From Paramecium sonneborni (Eukaryota; Ciliophora; Oligohymenophorea; Peniculida; Parameciidae), in NCBI GenBank assembly GCA_905182985.1, contig CAJJDN010000007.1, positions 341,179 through 405,178 of the forward strand: a DNA stretch of 64,000 bases, given 5' to 3'. Of this stretch, positions 13,105 to 24,694 are shown one piece after another. The notes under the pieces were generated by a model, which was not told the origin of the DNA, did not search any database, and saw nothing but the letters and a program-made list of their open reading frames with translations. Numbering within the stretch: the first letter of the stretch is position 1; every line of letters starts with the position of its first letter. The position numbers and the translations under genes were made by a program.

Positions 13105-14672
13105 TAATTTAATTATTATATATTCCCGCTATTCCTTCCAGGCTTAAAGATGCAGAAAAAAGAATTTTATACTTTTTACATAGTATTGTAATGGATTTCA
13201 AAACGAATCATTTTTAAAACAGAATTATAAATTAATAGATCAACTCCTCCTTTTTTAGACTTCATATAACTACAATTTATTGATATTTATTTATTAAAGT
13301 ATTAATATATATAATCAAAATCAAATTCATCTTGTCTCATTTGCTATCTAACTCAACTATTTAATCTCAAAATCTCATTTCTTAGCTATTTCTCTGATAA
13401 ATTGATATTTTTTTCTAAAGGCTAATTATTAAGATACAAAAGGATTCCATATTTTTCAGATAAATATACACAAGGCATTTCATAATAATGAAAATTAAAA
13501 TAAGTTTAGTTTGTTTGATATTTATTTGATCAAACAGATTATGAAATTATTCTTACGACTAACGAAAAAATAAATAATTATTTTCAATATTCATTTATTT
13601 TTTGTTTATTTTATAACTGAAATTTTTAAGAGATTAACTAATTTATTTATAATGATATAATCTAATGGCTTTTTGGCTTTAGAAGATTATAAAATATTGT
13701 ATCAAAACATAAACTTTCAAAAATAAATAATAGATTGTGATTAAATTTTATTTTACATTTCTTTTTCAAGATTCCATAACATTATTCTACTGTTATTCTT
13801 AAATTTTGTAATGATATAACTATTGTTTATTAAATATTAACAAATTTCAAAAGTCTAAAAAACCATATAATAAAATAAAATTCCATCTAGATTTTCTATT
13901 TCTATTTTTTGTAAGGTTTATTTGGAATTAAACTAGATTAAATCTACATTATTGTTAAAAAATATGGGCTTATTTAAAATTACAAAGAGAACCTCTAATG
14001 CTTAAATATTATATACTAAAATAATATAATTGAAAGATAAAAATCAAATTAAATATCTTTAAACAATTTCATAACAAAGCATCTCCTTAAAACAATTATA
14101 GTGATTTTATTTTCATAATCTATTATTTATATTTTTAAACATTGTAGTTACTTAAGACATTAATATTTTAAATTTGTTATTGAATAATTTTTTCTATAAT
14201 TTCTATTTACAACTTTTATTAAATTATTCAAAAATATATTAATTTATTTAGCATTCTGCATCATACTCTTTTGCTTCATTAAATGCCAAAATATTAGCTA
14301 AAACTAGTTAGAACGAAGAGAGCTTTTTCTTTATGTTGAAATAAGTTAGCTGCAAATGCCAAAAACGGTGATTCATTAATTAAATTTTGTAAATATTCAA
14401 TTAGTATTTTGCTTTTAATAGTAAAGTTAATAGTTATTAAACTATGATGATACTTAATATGTATTAAATAACTAATATAATATTTAAGGAGAAATTATTA
14501 ATTCTTTATTGATTATTTCGATTTTTTAGAATAAAACAAAATAAATTAAATAAATTATTATCTGATTTTAATGTTAATTAATAAAATGCCAAATTTTTTA
14601 TTTAATAATAATCATAAAATTTTTGTAAAAAGAACAAAAATTGGATAAATAAATTTTAAAACTCAACATCAA
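13105..14672. other. Gene-poor stretch, possible decayed ORF on minus strand
   Basis: This 1.57-kb stretch is unusually long for the window and has no acceptable gene on either strand: TGA occurs often in all frames. On the minus strand at about 14080-14460, two frames read like parts of one protein (first NESPFLAFAANLFQHKEKAL, then, one frame over, NILAFNEAKEYDAEC). No intron joins them. The best explanation is a frameshifted remnant, but chance cannot be excluded because TGA is the only stop. The rest is A/T-rich spacer with nothing recognisable. Confidence 0.3.
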
Positions 14673-15723
14673 TCAAAAAATTTATTTATAAATATCCAAT
14701 TGACCTGCTTAACGTAGTTCCCTTTTGTTGTATTTCATTTCAAGCACTTATTGATAGAATAAAGGTTCTTCTTTTTATTTTATTTTTTCAAAAGGAGCTG
14801 ATAAAATAACTTTTCTTTTAGAATTGAGGGGTATTTCGTTGTTAAATTTTTAGTTCTTTTAATTTTTAGCTAAATTCAGCATCGATATTGATTCTTTTAT
14901 CAATTTATTTTATCCTACAACTTCTAATTCTTTAACTGATAAATTTGGTATTATTTTATCAATAACATCTTACTTTTCTTGAAACCTTTTTTTAAAACCT
15001 TCAGGTCTTTAATAAACTTGTTCAGCATTATTTTTTTTAACAATTTCAAAAAAAGCTTTATCATTTTTATTATTCAATTCTCCTGGAGCTGCTCTAAGTT
15101 ACATTTCCTTGAATAGAATTTAATAAAATTACCCATAAATGATTTCCATATTTCTCTGAGTCTGATTAAATTAAGTCCAATAATTTACGATCTTCATGAC
15201 GCTGTCTAGCAGCATCAATATGATGGAATAGAGATTATTTTGGATCTCTACCACATGCTTTTGCTGATTAGATAACTCTTTAATCCCATTTTTGTTTTTG
15301 TTACTCAAATGCTATCATTATCTTGTTCTCTCTATTAGCATATATTTAATCTGGTTTGTTAAGAGCCATTTTAACTCCTTATTCTGGTTATTTTTATTAC
15401 TGGATTACTCTTTCTACTTCTCTTTCTACATCACTTGCATCCATGTCTTCATAGATGAAATCAGAGTCTTATTTATGGCGTTGATGTTTCTATATAACTC
15501 TTTAAGAAGGTTTAGAAGGGATATTTGATTATTCTGATTATTTTAGAATTAAAGTTTTTTTTTTAAATAGATCTGGGTTACCAACTATATAGTATGAACA
15601 GATCTTTCCATCTTTGTAAAATTGAGCTTCATCTTAATCTAATGTCTGTGTCATAAACATATTGTTTTAATGATCATTGGCTTTTGCTACTTTTTTTAAC
15701 AAATATTTTGGTTTTGAAGACAT
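14673..15723 (-). CDS. Conserved-looking hypothetical protein
   Basis: One 25-nt intron (GTAATTTTATT...CAAG, near 15110-15135) leaves 341 residues. No family is recognised. The protein is hydrophilic and basic without membrane spans. It has a Lys/Gln-rich first third, a more ordered central part (WDQRVIQSAKACGRDP and FHHIDAARQRHEDRKLLDLI) and a C-terminus rich in Lys, Leu and Asn. The tidy exon-intron fit and coding-like composition support a real gene. The next gene downstream on the same strand (PDH E2) ends about 230 nt from this start, an ordinary head-to-tail spacing. Confidence 0.65.
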
Positions 15724-15952
15724 ATTATTTAATTAAATTTAGAGATTAAAAGGAAAAGAACAATTATTTCTCTTATATATTATGAAATAAATTTAGAAAA
15801 CCTGTGCAAAACTGAAAAAGCATAAGATTTTGAGTGATAAAGCATATAAATTTTATAGTGATGAATTATATATTGTAAATAAAGTAAAAAAGAAGACTTT
15901 ATTGATTGAAACTGATATAGATACATTTTTTATTTATAAATTTTAATAAAGC

Positions 15953-16791
15953 TCATAGCAATAATGTATTAGGGTCTTCAATATAAAATTTAAATCTTTG
16001 TAACCATTAAGCACCAACAGCTCCATCAACAACTCTATGATCACAAGATAAGGTAACATCCATTTAGTTTTCAACCCTTGAAATAAAATGATAAAGTACT
16101 TAGGTTAACCATTTTCATCAGGGACAAATCTTTTACTAGTTTTTCCAACAGCTAAAATAGCTGATTAGGGTGGATTAATAACAGCAATAAATTAATCAAT
16201 ACCAAACATTCCTAGATTGGAGATGGTAAAAGTGCCACCGATAAATTCTTAAGGTTTAAGTTTATTGGCTTTAGCTTTATCAGCCAATTCTTTAACTGTA
16301 GAGGCAATTGTACCAAGACCCTTGCTACTGGCATTAAAAACAATAGGTGTGATAAGACCTGCATCAGTGGCAACAGCAATTGAAATATCAGCATTAGCAA
16401 ATTTTCTAATAAATGTACCATGCCATTATGAATTAGCTTATGGTATATCTTTTAATGCCAAAGCACTTGCCTTAATAATGAAATCATTAACAGAGATTTT
16501 CACTTTTTATAATTTATTCAATTCTTCACGTACTCTTTTAATAATCGAATAAATATTACTTTAATACTTTATCCATTGTTACAGTCATAGTTAAGTAATA
16601 GTGAGGGATGGTTGTTTTTGATTCTAATAATCTTGCAGCTATAGTTTATCTCATATTAGTAAGTTCAGTGTCAACATAAGGATTGCCTTCAATAGCAACA
16701 GGTTTTGTAGCAGTTGTAGCTTTACTTTATTATTTAACTTAAGGTGGAACTGTTTATTAAGTAGTTTATTCTTAAGTAGCTTATGTTTAAA

Positions 16792-16832
<41 letters not shown>

Positions 16833-18000
16833 GGAGGTGTAACAACTTATTATTATTACTAGACTTCAGGTTTAGATCCAGATTAGAGATATCTTTCTAC
16901 ATCTTTTTTGATAATGCTACCATCTAAACCAGTTCCTCTAACATATTCTAAAGCAACATTATTCTTTTTAGCAAATTCCTTTGCTAGTGGTGATGCAAAT
17001 ATTCTTTAACCAGATTAAGAAATTGTTTATATTGGAGTGTCATTAATTATTATTTATGGTTATTATTATTATTGTTATTATTATTAAACTGGTTTTGTTT
17101 AAGTTGTTTAAGCAACAGTTGCACCTTCAAGAGTATAATTAGCAAAACTTGATACATTATCCTTCTTTGGAGTAGAGATAGCCAATATCTGAAAATAATA
17201 TAATAAATTACAGTTCCTAATTTAATATCTTTAGTTCCAGCAGGTACCATTAATTTAGCAATATAACCTTCTTCTTAAACTTCAAATCCAACAGAAGCTT
17301 TATCTGTTTCAATTTCACAAATCACATCTCCAGGACTAATCTTGTCTCCTTCTTTAACAAGCCATTTCATTAAATTTCCTTTCTCCATTGTTGGGGATAA
17401 AGCTGGAAGGCCTAATTTAGAATGCTTAGGGAATGTTCCTACTGATGCTGCAGATGGTGGTGATTACTATGATTATTAAGGTTAAGAGGCAGGTTTTGAA
17501 TCAACATTACTTTACTCAGGTTATTTATTTGATTAATCTTTATAATTAGCAAATGATGACACATCTGACTACTTTGGAACTATTACTGCAACTAATTATC
17601 CTACTTTCACTCCTTTAGATCCTAATTAATTTATTTTATTTTAATTACCCTCAGGAACAAGAATTTAGGCTAAGAATCCTTCATCTTACATCTCAAATCC
17701 CACTGTTGCTTTGTCTGTCTCTACTTCACATAGTACATCACCTGCTGTTATTGGATCACCTACTTTCTTTAAGTATTTCTAAATGTTTCCTGTCTCCATT
17801 GTTGGTGATCTATTAATATATCATTTTTTCAAGTACAGAGCAGGCATTGCTAATTTCTTATGTTTTGGCAATTATGTACAGAAATAACTTACAGGAATGC
17901 TTGTAAAAAGAGGACCTCTAATTGCCAATGTTTACAGTGGCGTACAATGTAACAATTTTGGTCTGAAGACTTGCATCACTCTTAAGGCATGCTTTAACAT
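15953..18000 (-). CDS. Pyruvate dehydrogenase E2 (dihydrolipoamide acetyltransferase)
   Basis: Four introns (27, 23, 25 and 23 nt) leave 649 residues. The start has a basic, Arg-containing leader that fits a mitochondrial transit peptide. Two lipoyl domains follow, each with its lipoate lysine ([11 protein letters not shown] and [11 protein letters not shown]). They are joined by Gln/Pro/Ser linkers to an E3/E1-binding domain ([12 protein letters not shown] ... [13 protein letters not shown]) and the catalytic acetyltransferase domain, with [11 protein letters not shown] and the active-site motif DHRVVDG near the end. This is the complete architecture of PDH-complex E2, which transfers acetyl groups to CoA in the mitochondrial matrix. 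Two-lipoyl E2s of this length are normal in protists. The linkers include a poly-Gln run coded by consecutive TAA codons near 16797-16832. Confidence 0.95.
16797..16832 (-). repeat. Triplet run coding poly-Gln with TAA codons
   Basis: About a dozen ATT/TTA triplets on the plus strand read as consecutive TAA codons in the linker of the E2 gene. Under code 6 this is a poly-Gln tract. A similar, shorter run lies near 17058-17085 in the same gene. Confidence 0.8.
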
Positions 18001-18295
18001 TTTTAATTTAATTAATTTAATTTATATTAGAATTTGAGGCTCGTTTCTCATGTATATTACATATCAATCCATTCCTATCTTAATTATTTTGATGCACAAT
18101 TCCAATTCATTATTTTTATTTTCTACTCATATACTCTATTCTTTATTCATTAAATATTATTATTATCTTCATTTTTTTCTACATTCATTTTCCCCATATA
18201 ATAATTAAATAATCAAAAACTCAAATTTTATTTATCAGTAAAAATTCTTTAATTTTATTATGGCAAACTTAAAAATATGAGAATATATATATATA

Positions 18296-20258
18296 TCAAA
18301 CTTTGGAATTAAGTCTATGAAGCCGTATAATTTATTGATCTAACTAAAGAGTGCTACTTCTTTCATTTGACACAAGGATCTATATTATTTAAAGCGTTTT
18401 CTTTATTTTTTCTGTAATCTTTTCATCTTATTACTAATCAACTGCTGCCTTATTCAAATAATTTAAAGAATATCTCAAAAAATCTTAGGTAAGGATAAAT
18501 TTGCTATGGAAAATCTTTTGAAATTCTTCTTCTTTAAGCCAAAGAGGATACTTAGTCTTTATCTCTCTTTCTAGCTCAAAATAATCATTCTAACAACTTA
18601 CAAAAATTACTTTTTTCTATTATTTAGATTATTCTTCTAAATATGCTAAATAATAAATGTTTACAAGCTTTAAGTAAATAAAAGCTAATTTAAGTTCTTT
18701 GCCATTTAGAATTAATTAATATACTTTATAAAAATAATTTACCAAATCTAATAAAGAAATAGTTTTATTACCAGAATTATTATTATTGGTGGTATTGTTA
18801 TTATTATTGTTAGTATTATTATTGTTAGTATTATTATTATTAGTATTATTATTATTTATATTATTATTATTATTACAATTAGTATTTACTTATTATAAAT
18901 ATTAAACATTTTTCTGAGGGACTTTTTTTGTATCTGAATTTTGAGTATTTTATGATTATGTTTATTAGGTAGGAGTGCTATTAATTTATTAATTTATATT
19001 CCTTTAATTAATATTATTTAATTATTATAGCAATTTTTTTCTTTTGGCACTTGAATTACTATTTTTTGTACTTCTTCTATGTTCATCTTGGGAATTATTG
19101 CCTCCTGAATTTTTTTGGTTATCAGGAGTAGATTAAATTTCTTAAATAGGAGTTTAATTTGACTAAGAATTCGAATTTGAATTGCTTTCATTAAAAATAG
19201 GTTATTATTATTAGTGTAGTTGAGTTTGGATATCTTTTTCATCTAAGTTTAAAAGCTCTTAATTAATTTTAATTTGATTTTCATTTAATTTGATTTATTC
19301 GTATACATTACTTGGTTCAAGTAATCCAACAGTTTGTTATGCTGTTAATCTTTGATTTGGATCTATTCTGATTAAATATAAAATTAAAGCTTGAATCTTT
19401 TTAGAAACCCCAGTATTTGGAAATTACAATTTACCATGTTCCTTAAACTTTGATAAAGTGATTTTCAAAATATCATTATTTTCAGAATAAAATGGTGATT
19501 ATCCATAAACCATCTCATATAATACACAACCCAAAGACCACATATCTGCTTAACAGTTTATATCATTATCAAAGAGAACTTCTGGTGCCATATATAGAGG
19601 TGTACCAATAATAAATGTTGATTAAGCCTAATCTATTTTTTAAGCAAAACCAAAGTCTGCTAAAACACATCGATCTGACAATAAAATATTTGCAGATTTA
19701 ATGTCTCCATGCACTAAAGATATTTGAATTCATACTTATATTATGTTGATGAATAGTTTATAATGCTTTTGCAATCTGTAGAGTATATTGTATAGCCTCT
19801 TCTTCTGAAATCAGAGATCGTTATAATTTCTGTAAAAGATCACCTATCAATTTCATTATATTATATATACCTTTGTTGCAAAATTCAGTTACTAAGAATA
19901 CTGTTTTGTTGTTTTAATGATGATACAATAGCTTTAGAATGTGAGGCGAATCTAAAAGCTTAAGAGTGTTGATCTCATTTTCAATCATGTACATTTGAAT
20001 TGGGTTATTAGGTTAAATCGTTATAACCTTAACTGCCACTATTTGATTTGGTTTATTCTATTCATATCCTTTATACACCACTGAGTACTATCCTTTCCCA
20101 ATAATTTAAGAGCAATCAAATACATAAGGACCAGTCTAATTAATATAAATTCTTACCTACATCAAAAGACCCTACTTTCGTGGAAGTTGTAAATTTACAT
20201 GAGTGGGAGGAGATTTCACTCTCTCTTAAGGGCTTAAAAACCTTGGACGTCTAATCAT
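18296..20258 (-). CDS. Ser/Thr protein kinase with Asn/Gln-rich insert (ULK/Atg1-like?)
   Basis: Introns of 21, 27 and 22 nt leave 630 residues. The kinase domain starts near residue 40: IIGKGQYSVVYKG (Gly loop), VAVKVI (ATP lysine), HGDIKSANIL (catalytic loop), ADFGFA and YMAPEV. The catalytic loop is HGD rather than HRD, so the Arg that contacts a phosphorylated activation loop is absent while the catalytic Asp is kept. After residue ~310 comes a long Asn/Gln/Ser-rich stretch, including a poly-Asn block. A helical C-terminal domain of ~150 residues follows (LLDLVNYFYKVYQLILNGKE...). A kinase domain, disordered middle and helical tail resemble ULK/Atg1, but that subfamily call is tentative. 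Membership in the kinase superfamily is certain. Confidence 0.85.
18776..18892 (-). repeat. AAT-rich triplet tract coding poly-Asn
   Basis: An imperfect array of AAT codons broken by ACT and ACC codes a poly-Asn stretch in the linker of the kinase. It is in frame and free of TGA, so it is part of the protein rather than spacer. Confidence 0.75.
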
Positions 20259-20657
20259 TAAATTTTTATTAAAATATATAATTATTAATTTTCAATTCAT
20301 TATTTTTTTATACAAAATTCTGTTACAATTGAATCAAATTTAATAAATTTATTTAACCAACTTTATGATTCATTAAAATAAAAATAATTATTATTTATAA
20401 ACTAAACAAGTTTTTGTTAAAAATAATTTTTGATTCCAGAAGTATTTATTACTAAAAAACTTAATTAAATAGCAACACAAATATTCTAATAGAAAAATAT
20501 TTTGCGAACTGTTTATTTATATGAAAATTATTGATTTTTATTAAATATCTTTAATAATTCTTGAATTTACTCTAAGTTTTGGATGTTTATTATAAAATTA
20601 TCACAATATTGAGAAATATCCATTAGTTTTTTTTGATAAAAATGATTAGAATAAAAA
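20259..20657. other. Intergenic A/T-rich region upstream of the kinase
   Basis: About 400 nt upstream of the minus-strand kinase start. One short plus-strand frame (20520-20655, starting MKIIDFYQISLI) is TGA-free, but too short and featureless to call. No RNA gene or repeat is visible. Confidence 0.5.
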
Positions 20658-21146
20658 ATGAATATAAGTATGTTGTTTTAATCTAATTCAAATTTTTCTT
20701 ACTAATTAAACAAATTGGATTTGTTTGGAGATATGGTTAATTTTGTTAAACTTAAGACCCCATTAAATTTATATTGCTAGTGAAAAATATCTTATGAAAG
20801 ACAGATCTCAAAATTATCAATCAGCACTTATCTAGTACAATATTCTTATTACAAGTTATCATGTTACATTTTTAGTTAAGATGCATTTATTTACAATTTT
20901 AGGTATCCCTCAATTTCTTTACAATCGAATTATAAGACAGTTTATGAATTATCAAGGCATTATTTGTTATTATTAGGATTTTTGAATATATCTATATATA
21001 AGGAGTAATATTAACAATTATCATTAATTAGTTTTAACCGGTAATTAGTAAAGAAACCTAAGAACATATCACTGAGTCGGCTGTTTCAGATAGATCTCCT
21101 TTGTAATAATCAAATGGTTAAAGTTTCAATTACAAACCTTTAATGA
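20658..21146 (+). CDS. Doubtful hypothetical ORF
   Basis: With one 21-nt GTG...AAG intron near 20788-20808 this frame codes 155 residues, starting MNISMLFQSNSNFSY and ending ...VKVSITNL before TGA. The composition is Leu/Ile/Ser/Tyr-rich, and no motif or family is seen. TGA-free frames of ~120 codons are not rare by chance in DNA this A/T-rich when only TGA stops translation. A competing frame starting at 20644 (MIRIKNEYKYVV) is also open for about 50 codons. The spacer before the twin CX9C gene is otherwise long, which is the main argument for a gene here. Confidence 0.3.
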
Positions 21147-21181
21147 TTACAACTGATAAGAATTAATATTAATTAAAATTA

Positions 21182-21433
21182 ATGAGTATTGATTAAATTC
21201 TAAAAGATTAAGAATAAGAATGGTGGTAAGCAGGAAAAGAAGATGAATATAACGTTTTAAATAAAATTTAAAGAACATCATGTCGTCCTATTTAGAGGAA
21301 ATACTTAGAATGCTTGAAATAAAATTTTGATGAACAAATGCTTTGTGATTAATTTAAAAAAGACATGGATAATTGTTTGAACATATTGTAATACATGAAA
21401 ATTAAGGAGATTCAGAAAAAATTGATTAAATGA
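21182..21433 (+). CDS. Small twin CX9C (CHCH-type) protein
   Basis: An intron-less frame of 83 residues. It carries two CX9C units, CRPIQRKYLEC and CDQFKKDMDNC, the signature of coiled-coil-helix-coiled-coil-helix proteins. These are imported into the mitochondrial intermembrane space and oxidised by Mia40; many assemble or regulate respiratory complexes. The N-terminal third is acidic, with a WW pair. An upstream in-frame ATG at 21143 would add 13 residues. The shorter form is preferred because 21143 overlaps the end of the doubtful ORF just before it. The stop is 31 nt from the stop of the convergent CDPK gene. Confidence 0.75.
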
Positions 21434-21464
21434 AATATTCGATTAATATAAAATTGATTGGCTA

Positions 21465-23056
21465 TCATTTTTAGACCACTGTTAATAACATTGATGCAAA
21501 TTCCTCATATTAGATATTTCCATCATTATTTTTATCACAAGATTAGATAATTTGATTCCATTCAGAATTATCAACGTCAATTCCACACATGATATCTTAT
21601 AATTCAGCTTTTGTTATAACTCCATTTCCATCCTAAATATTTTGAATTGAGATATTACTTTATCAAACATTTTAAATGCTTAATCAATTTTAGTTTTAGA
21701 AAGAATTGTATTTTATTTAGCAGATGCTACAAGGAATTCAGTATAACTTATTTTACCTGAATTATTTTGATCTATTTAATCAAATATTTCATCTACTAAA
21801 TGTTTTGCCTTCAATTCATCTTTAAAAACTTATGTATAAGCTATTGGATATAAAAATTTAATTACCTTGAATTAATTCTTCTTTTGATAATTATCCATCT
21901 TTATTTTTATCCATACTTTAAAATGTAGATGTAAGTTAATCTTTTTCTTCATTAGACATAACTGAACCCGCTATTAATTACATAATGGCAGCTCTCATAT
22001 TACTTTCATTCTAAATTATATATAAATTTATAATACTCTAAATTTGCCTAATTCATTCATTACGTTAATATTTATTGACTCTTCTCGAGCTTTCTCTTTA
22101 ATCCATGGATCCTCTAAAATCTTTTAAGCTGAAGGTCTCTTATTTGGATCATATTATAACATTGATTTTATCAATTCTTGAGCTTCATATGATAATGAAG
22201 TAAATTCTTTAGTAGTAAAGTTATATTTCCCAGATTTAATGTTAGTGAAAAGTTATTATAAACTAGAAACTTTGACATCAAAAGGAAATTTGCCAGTTAA
22301 AATTTAATATAGTATTACTCCACATGACCAAATATCACATTTCTCTGTATAATTCTTATCTATTACTTCTGGAGCAATATATAAGGGCTAAATTAAATAT
22401 TAAAAATCAATTTACAGTTCCTATTACTTATGTCTAAGCCTCACCACTAATATACCTCTTAGCAGTTCCAAAATCTATTACTTTGATCTTTGATTATGGA
22501 TCTGGAGAGGCTAACATAATATTAGATGGCTTCATATCACTAAATGGATTAAATTAATAAATACCGATGAATGATATTTTATGCATGACAATATGCAAGT
22601 GCTTATAGAACTTACTTCATATATTCTGCTGCCATTCTTTCATTAAAGGTATTTAATTTAGTCAACTTATCTAATAGTTCTCCTCCATTCAAATATTCTG
22701 TGACTAAGTAGTAATTTTAACTGTCTTAGTACAGCTCGAATAATTTTACTATGTTTGGATAATCCATATTTTTTAATAAAGAAACTTCACTAAACATTGC
22801 CTCCTCTTATTCTTTGAGTATTTTTTTTTTCGATATTTATTTCATAGCTCTTTATTAACCAGTTTTCTTATGTTGGACTAATCTTACTTAACCATACGAA
22901 CCTCAAAACTTACATTTGTTTTATACCTTCCCCTAAGATTTTATTTATGATATAATTATCTGTTATATCTCCTTGCTTTAAATTAATAAAGATGTCAGGA
23001 CCTACTTCGAATTTATTTATAGCAAGAGCTTAATAAATTAATGAACGTTTGTACAT
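21465..23056 (-). CDS. Calcium-dependent protein kinase (CDPK)
   Basis: Six introns (25, 25, 28, 26, 25, 26 nt) leave exactly 478 residues. The kinase domain has GEGSYGQVRLV, RAMKQISKKK, an HRDMKPSN catalytic loop (an intron splits HR|DMKPSN), VIDFGTAK and PLYIAPEV. After the kinase comes a short junction (VMNELGKFR...), then four EF-hands. Clear loops are DKNKDGQLSKEE, DQNNSGKISYTE, DKDGNGVITKAE (its first Asp-Lys is in the preceding exon) and DKNNDGNIQYEE. This is the standard CDPK layout, in which calcium binding to the C-terminal domain relieves autoinhibition. CDPKs are expanded in ciliates and are linked to motility and secretion. No N-terminal Gly2 is present, so no myristoylation is expected. 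Confidence 0.95.
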
Positions 23057-23200
23057 TTTTGTTCTTTGCTCATATTTTGCTCCTTGTTTTAAGATTTGCC
23101 TCCACAGCTTCCCATAAATTAATTAAAAAATTACTATCAAATCTAAATATTTATGTTTCTAATTTATGATGTTATTTTACATCAATTTTTTCTTAATATT
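23057..23200. promoter_or_regulatory. Divergent promoter region (CDPK / EF-hand protein)
   Basis: 144 nt separate the start codons of the CDPK gene (minus) and the large EF-hand gene (plus), so a shared bidirectional promoter is likely. It is A/T-rich with no motif that can be named. Confidence 0.5.
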
Positions 23201-24655
23201 ATGCATAAAAATTATTTACCAGAAATTCATTAATCTCATTCATCTCATCATTTAGAATCAAAATACAAACAAAAATTTTAATCGTCATCTAACTCTTCTA
23301 TTGAATGGGATCAATTAATTAATACATCAATACCTCATTCAGCCAAAGTTTAAGTAAATATGAAAGTTTCAGGTTTTATTTATTTATCAAAATTAGTTCC
23401 ATCATCTGATGTTTCATATCTTAAATCTACCAAAAGAAATTTTACAAAGCTTGGAACTAGTATTTATAAGGAACCTGAACTTTAATAAACTGTAATTTAT
23501 GTATGAACTATTGTAGAAATATGATAAAAGTATGCAATCATTTTATACTACACTGTATCGTAAATCATCTTTAAGATTGCCATTTAACACAAATTTAGAA
23601 AAAGACCCATTTTCAGGTCGTTTATTAGATTTCACTGAAATTTTCTAAGACAATAAAAAAGCTACAGCACTTTAAAGATATTTCTCTGAAATTTTAAAAC
23701 TTGAAATGCAATAAAATCATTCAGAAAAGGAAATGGTTCCTCCAAATAGATAACAAGCTATAGACTTAAAAGAATGGCTTTTTATGATGATAACATATAC
23801 TAAACAAGAATCTTCAAATATTAATACAAAAGAATTAGCTGAGAGAATTCAGTTAATTTATGCATCTTGTTTAAGAGAATTGATTAAGTAATTTATAATC
23901 ATTAAATAGATAAGTTAGTATAGAGTGTACTGAAAGAGGAGAATTATTATAAATAGTTTGGGATTTTTATGTAGAATTTATTGGTTAAATAATTAAATGT
24001 TATTCTGAATAATAAAAAGAATCAGATAAATCCTATTTAGAATAAATAAAAAGGATTTAAATATCTCATGATTCTTAAATGGAAGCCTAAAAGATTAAAC
24101 ATTAGGAATCCTAAGAATAAATCTAAAAAATAAGAAATGAAACTTCTAATTCAGTTGAGGACCACAACTTAACAAAAGCAAAAATGCTTCTATTAACAAC
24201 TGATATGAAATTATTATTATAAACCAATGAAGCCTAAAAAAAAGAGATTGATTCCTTACTATTATAAATTATGCAATTGAGAACTTAAGATTAAAGTGAT
24301 AAAAAGTAAGAAACTTAAAAAATTAATGTTAATTTGTCTTAAGGATAAAGTATTGTATCCCATCTATTAAATACCAAATAATTCTCTACTGAATATAAAT
24401 TTAAAAAAAGTAGAGTGAAAGATACAAATTTTGAAAAGTTTGAATAGCTTAGATAATAAGAATATTAACTGAAGTCAGAATTAATAGATTAATAAATTTT
24501 AGAACCTGATATTGAATATAATGATTAAGATGTACAAGCATGTGTTGAAAATTAAGATTAAGAAATTTAAACAGATTTGAATATAATTACTCTAGATTTA
24601 CTAGAAAAAAAAATATTAGAATAAGATATAATAATTGAAAATTTATAAGAAGAAC

Positions 24656-24694
<39 letters not shown>

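Noticed and set aside
18776..18892. Possible CRISPR-like or satellite array
   Set aside because: It is an in-frame AAT/ACT codon tract in a kinase linker; there are no spaced direct repeats.
20520..20655. Small secreted peptide gene (MKIIDFYQISLIILEF...)
   Set aside because: Only about 45 codons with no intron support or conserved feature; expected by chance in DNA this A/T-rich.
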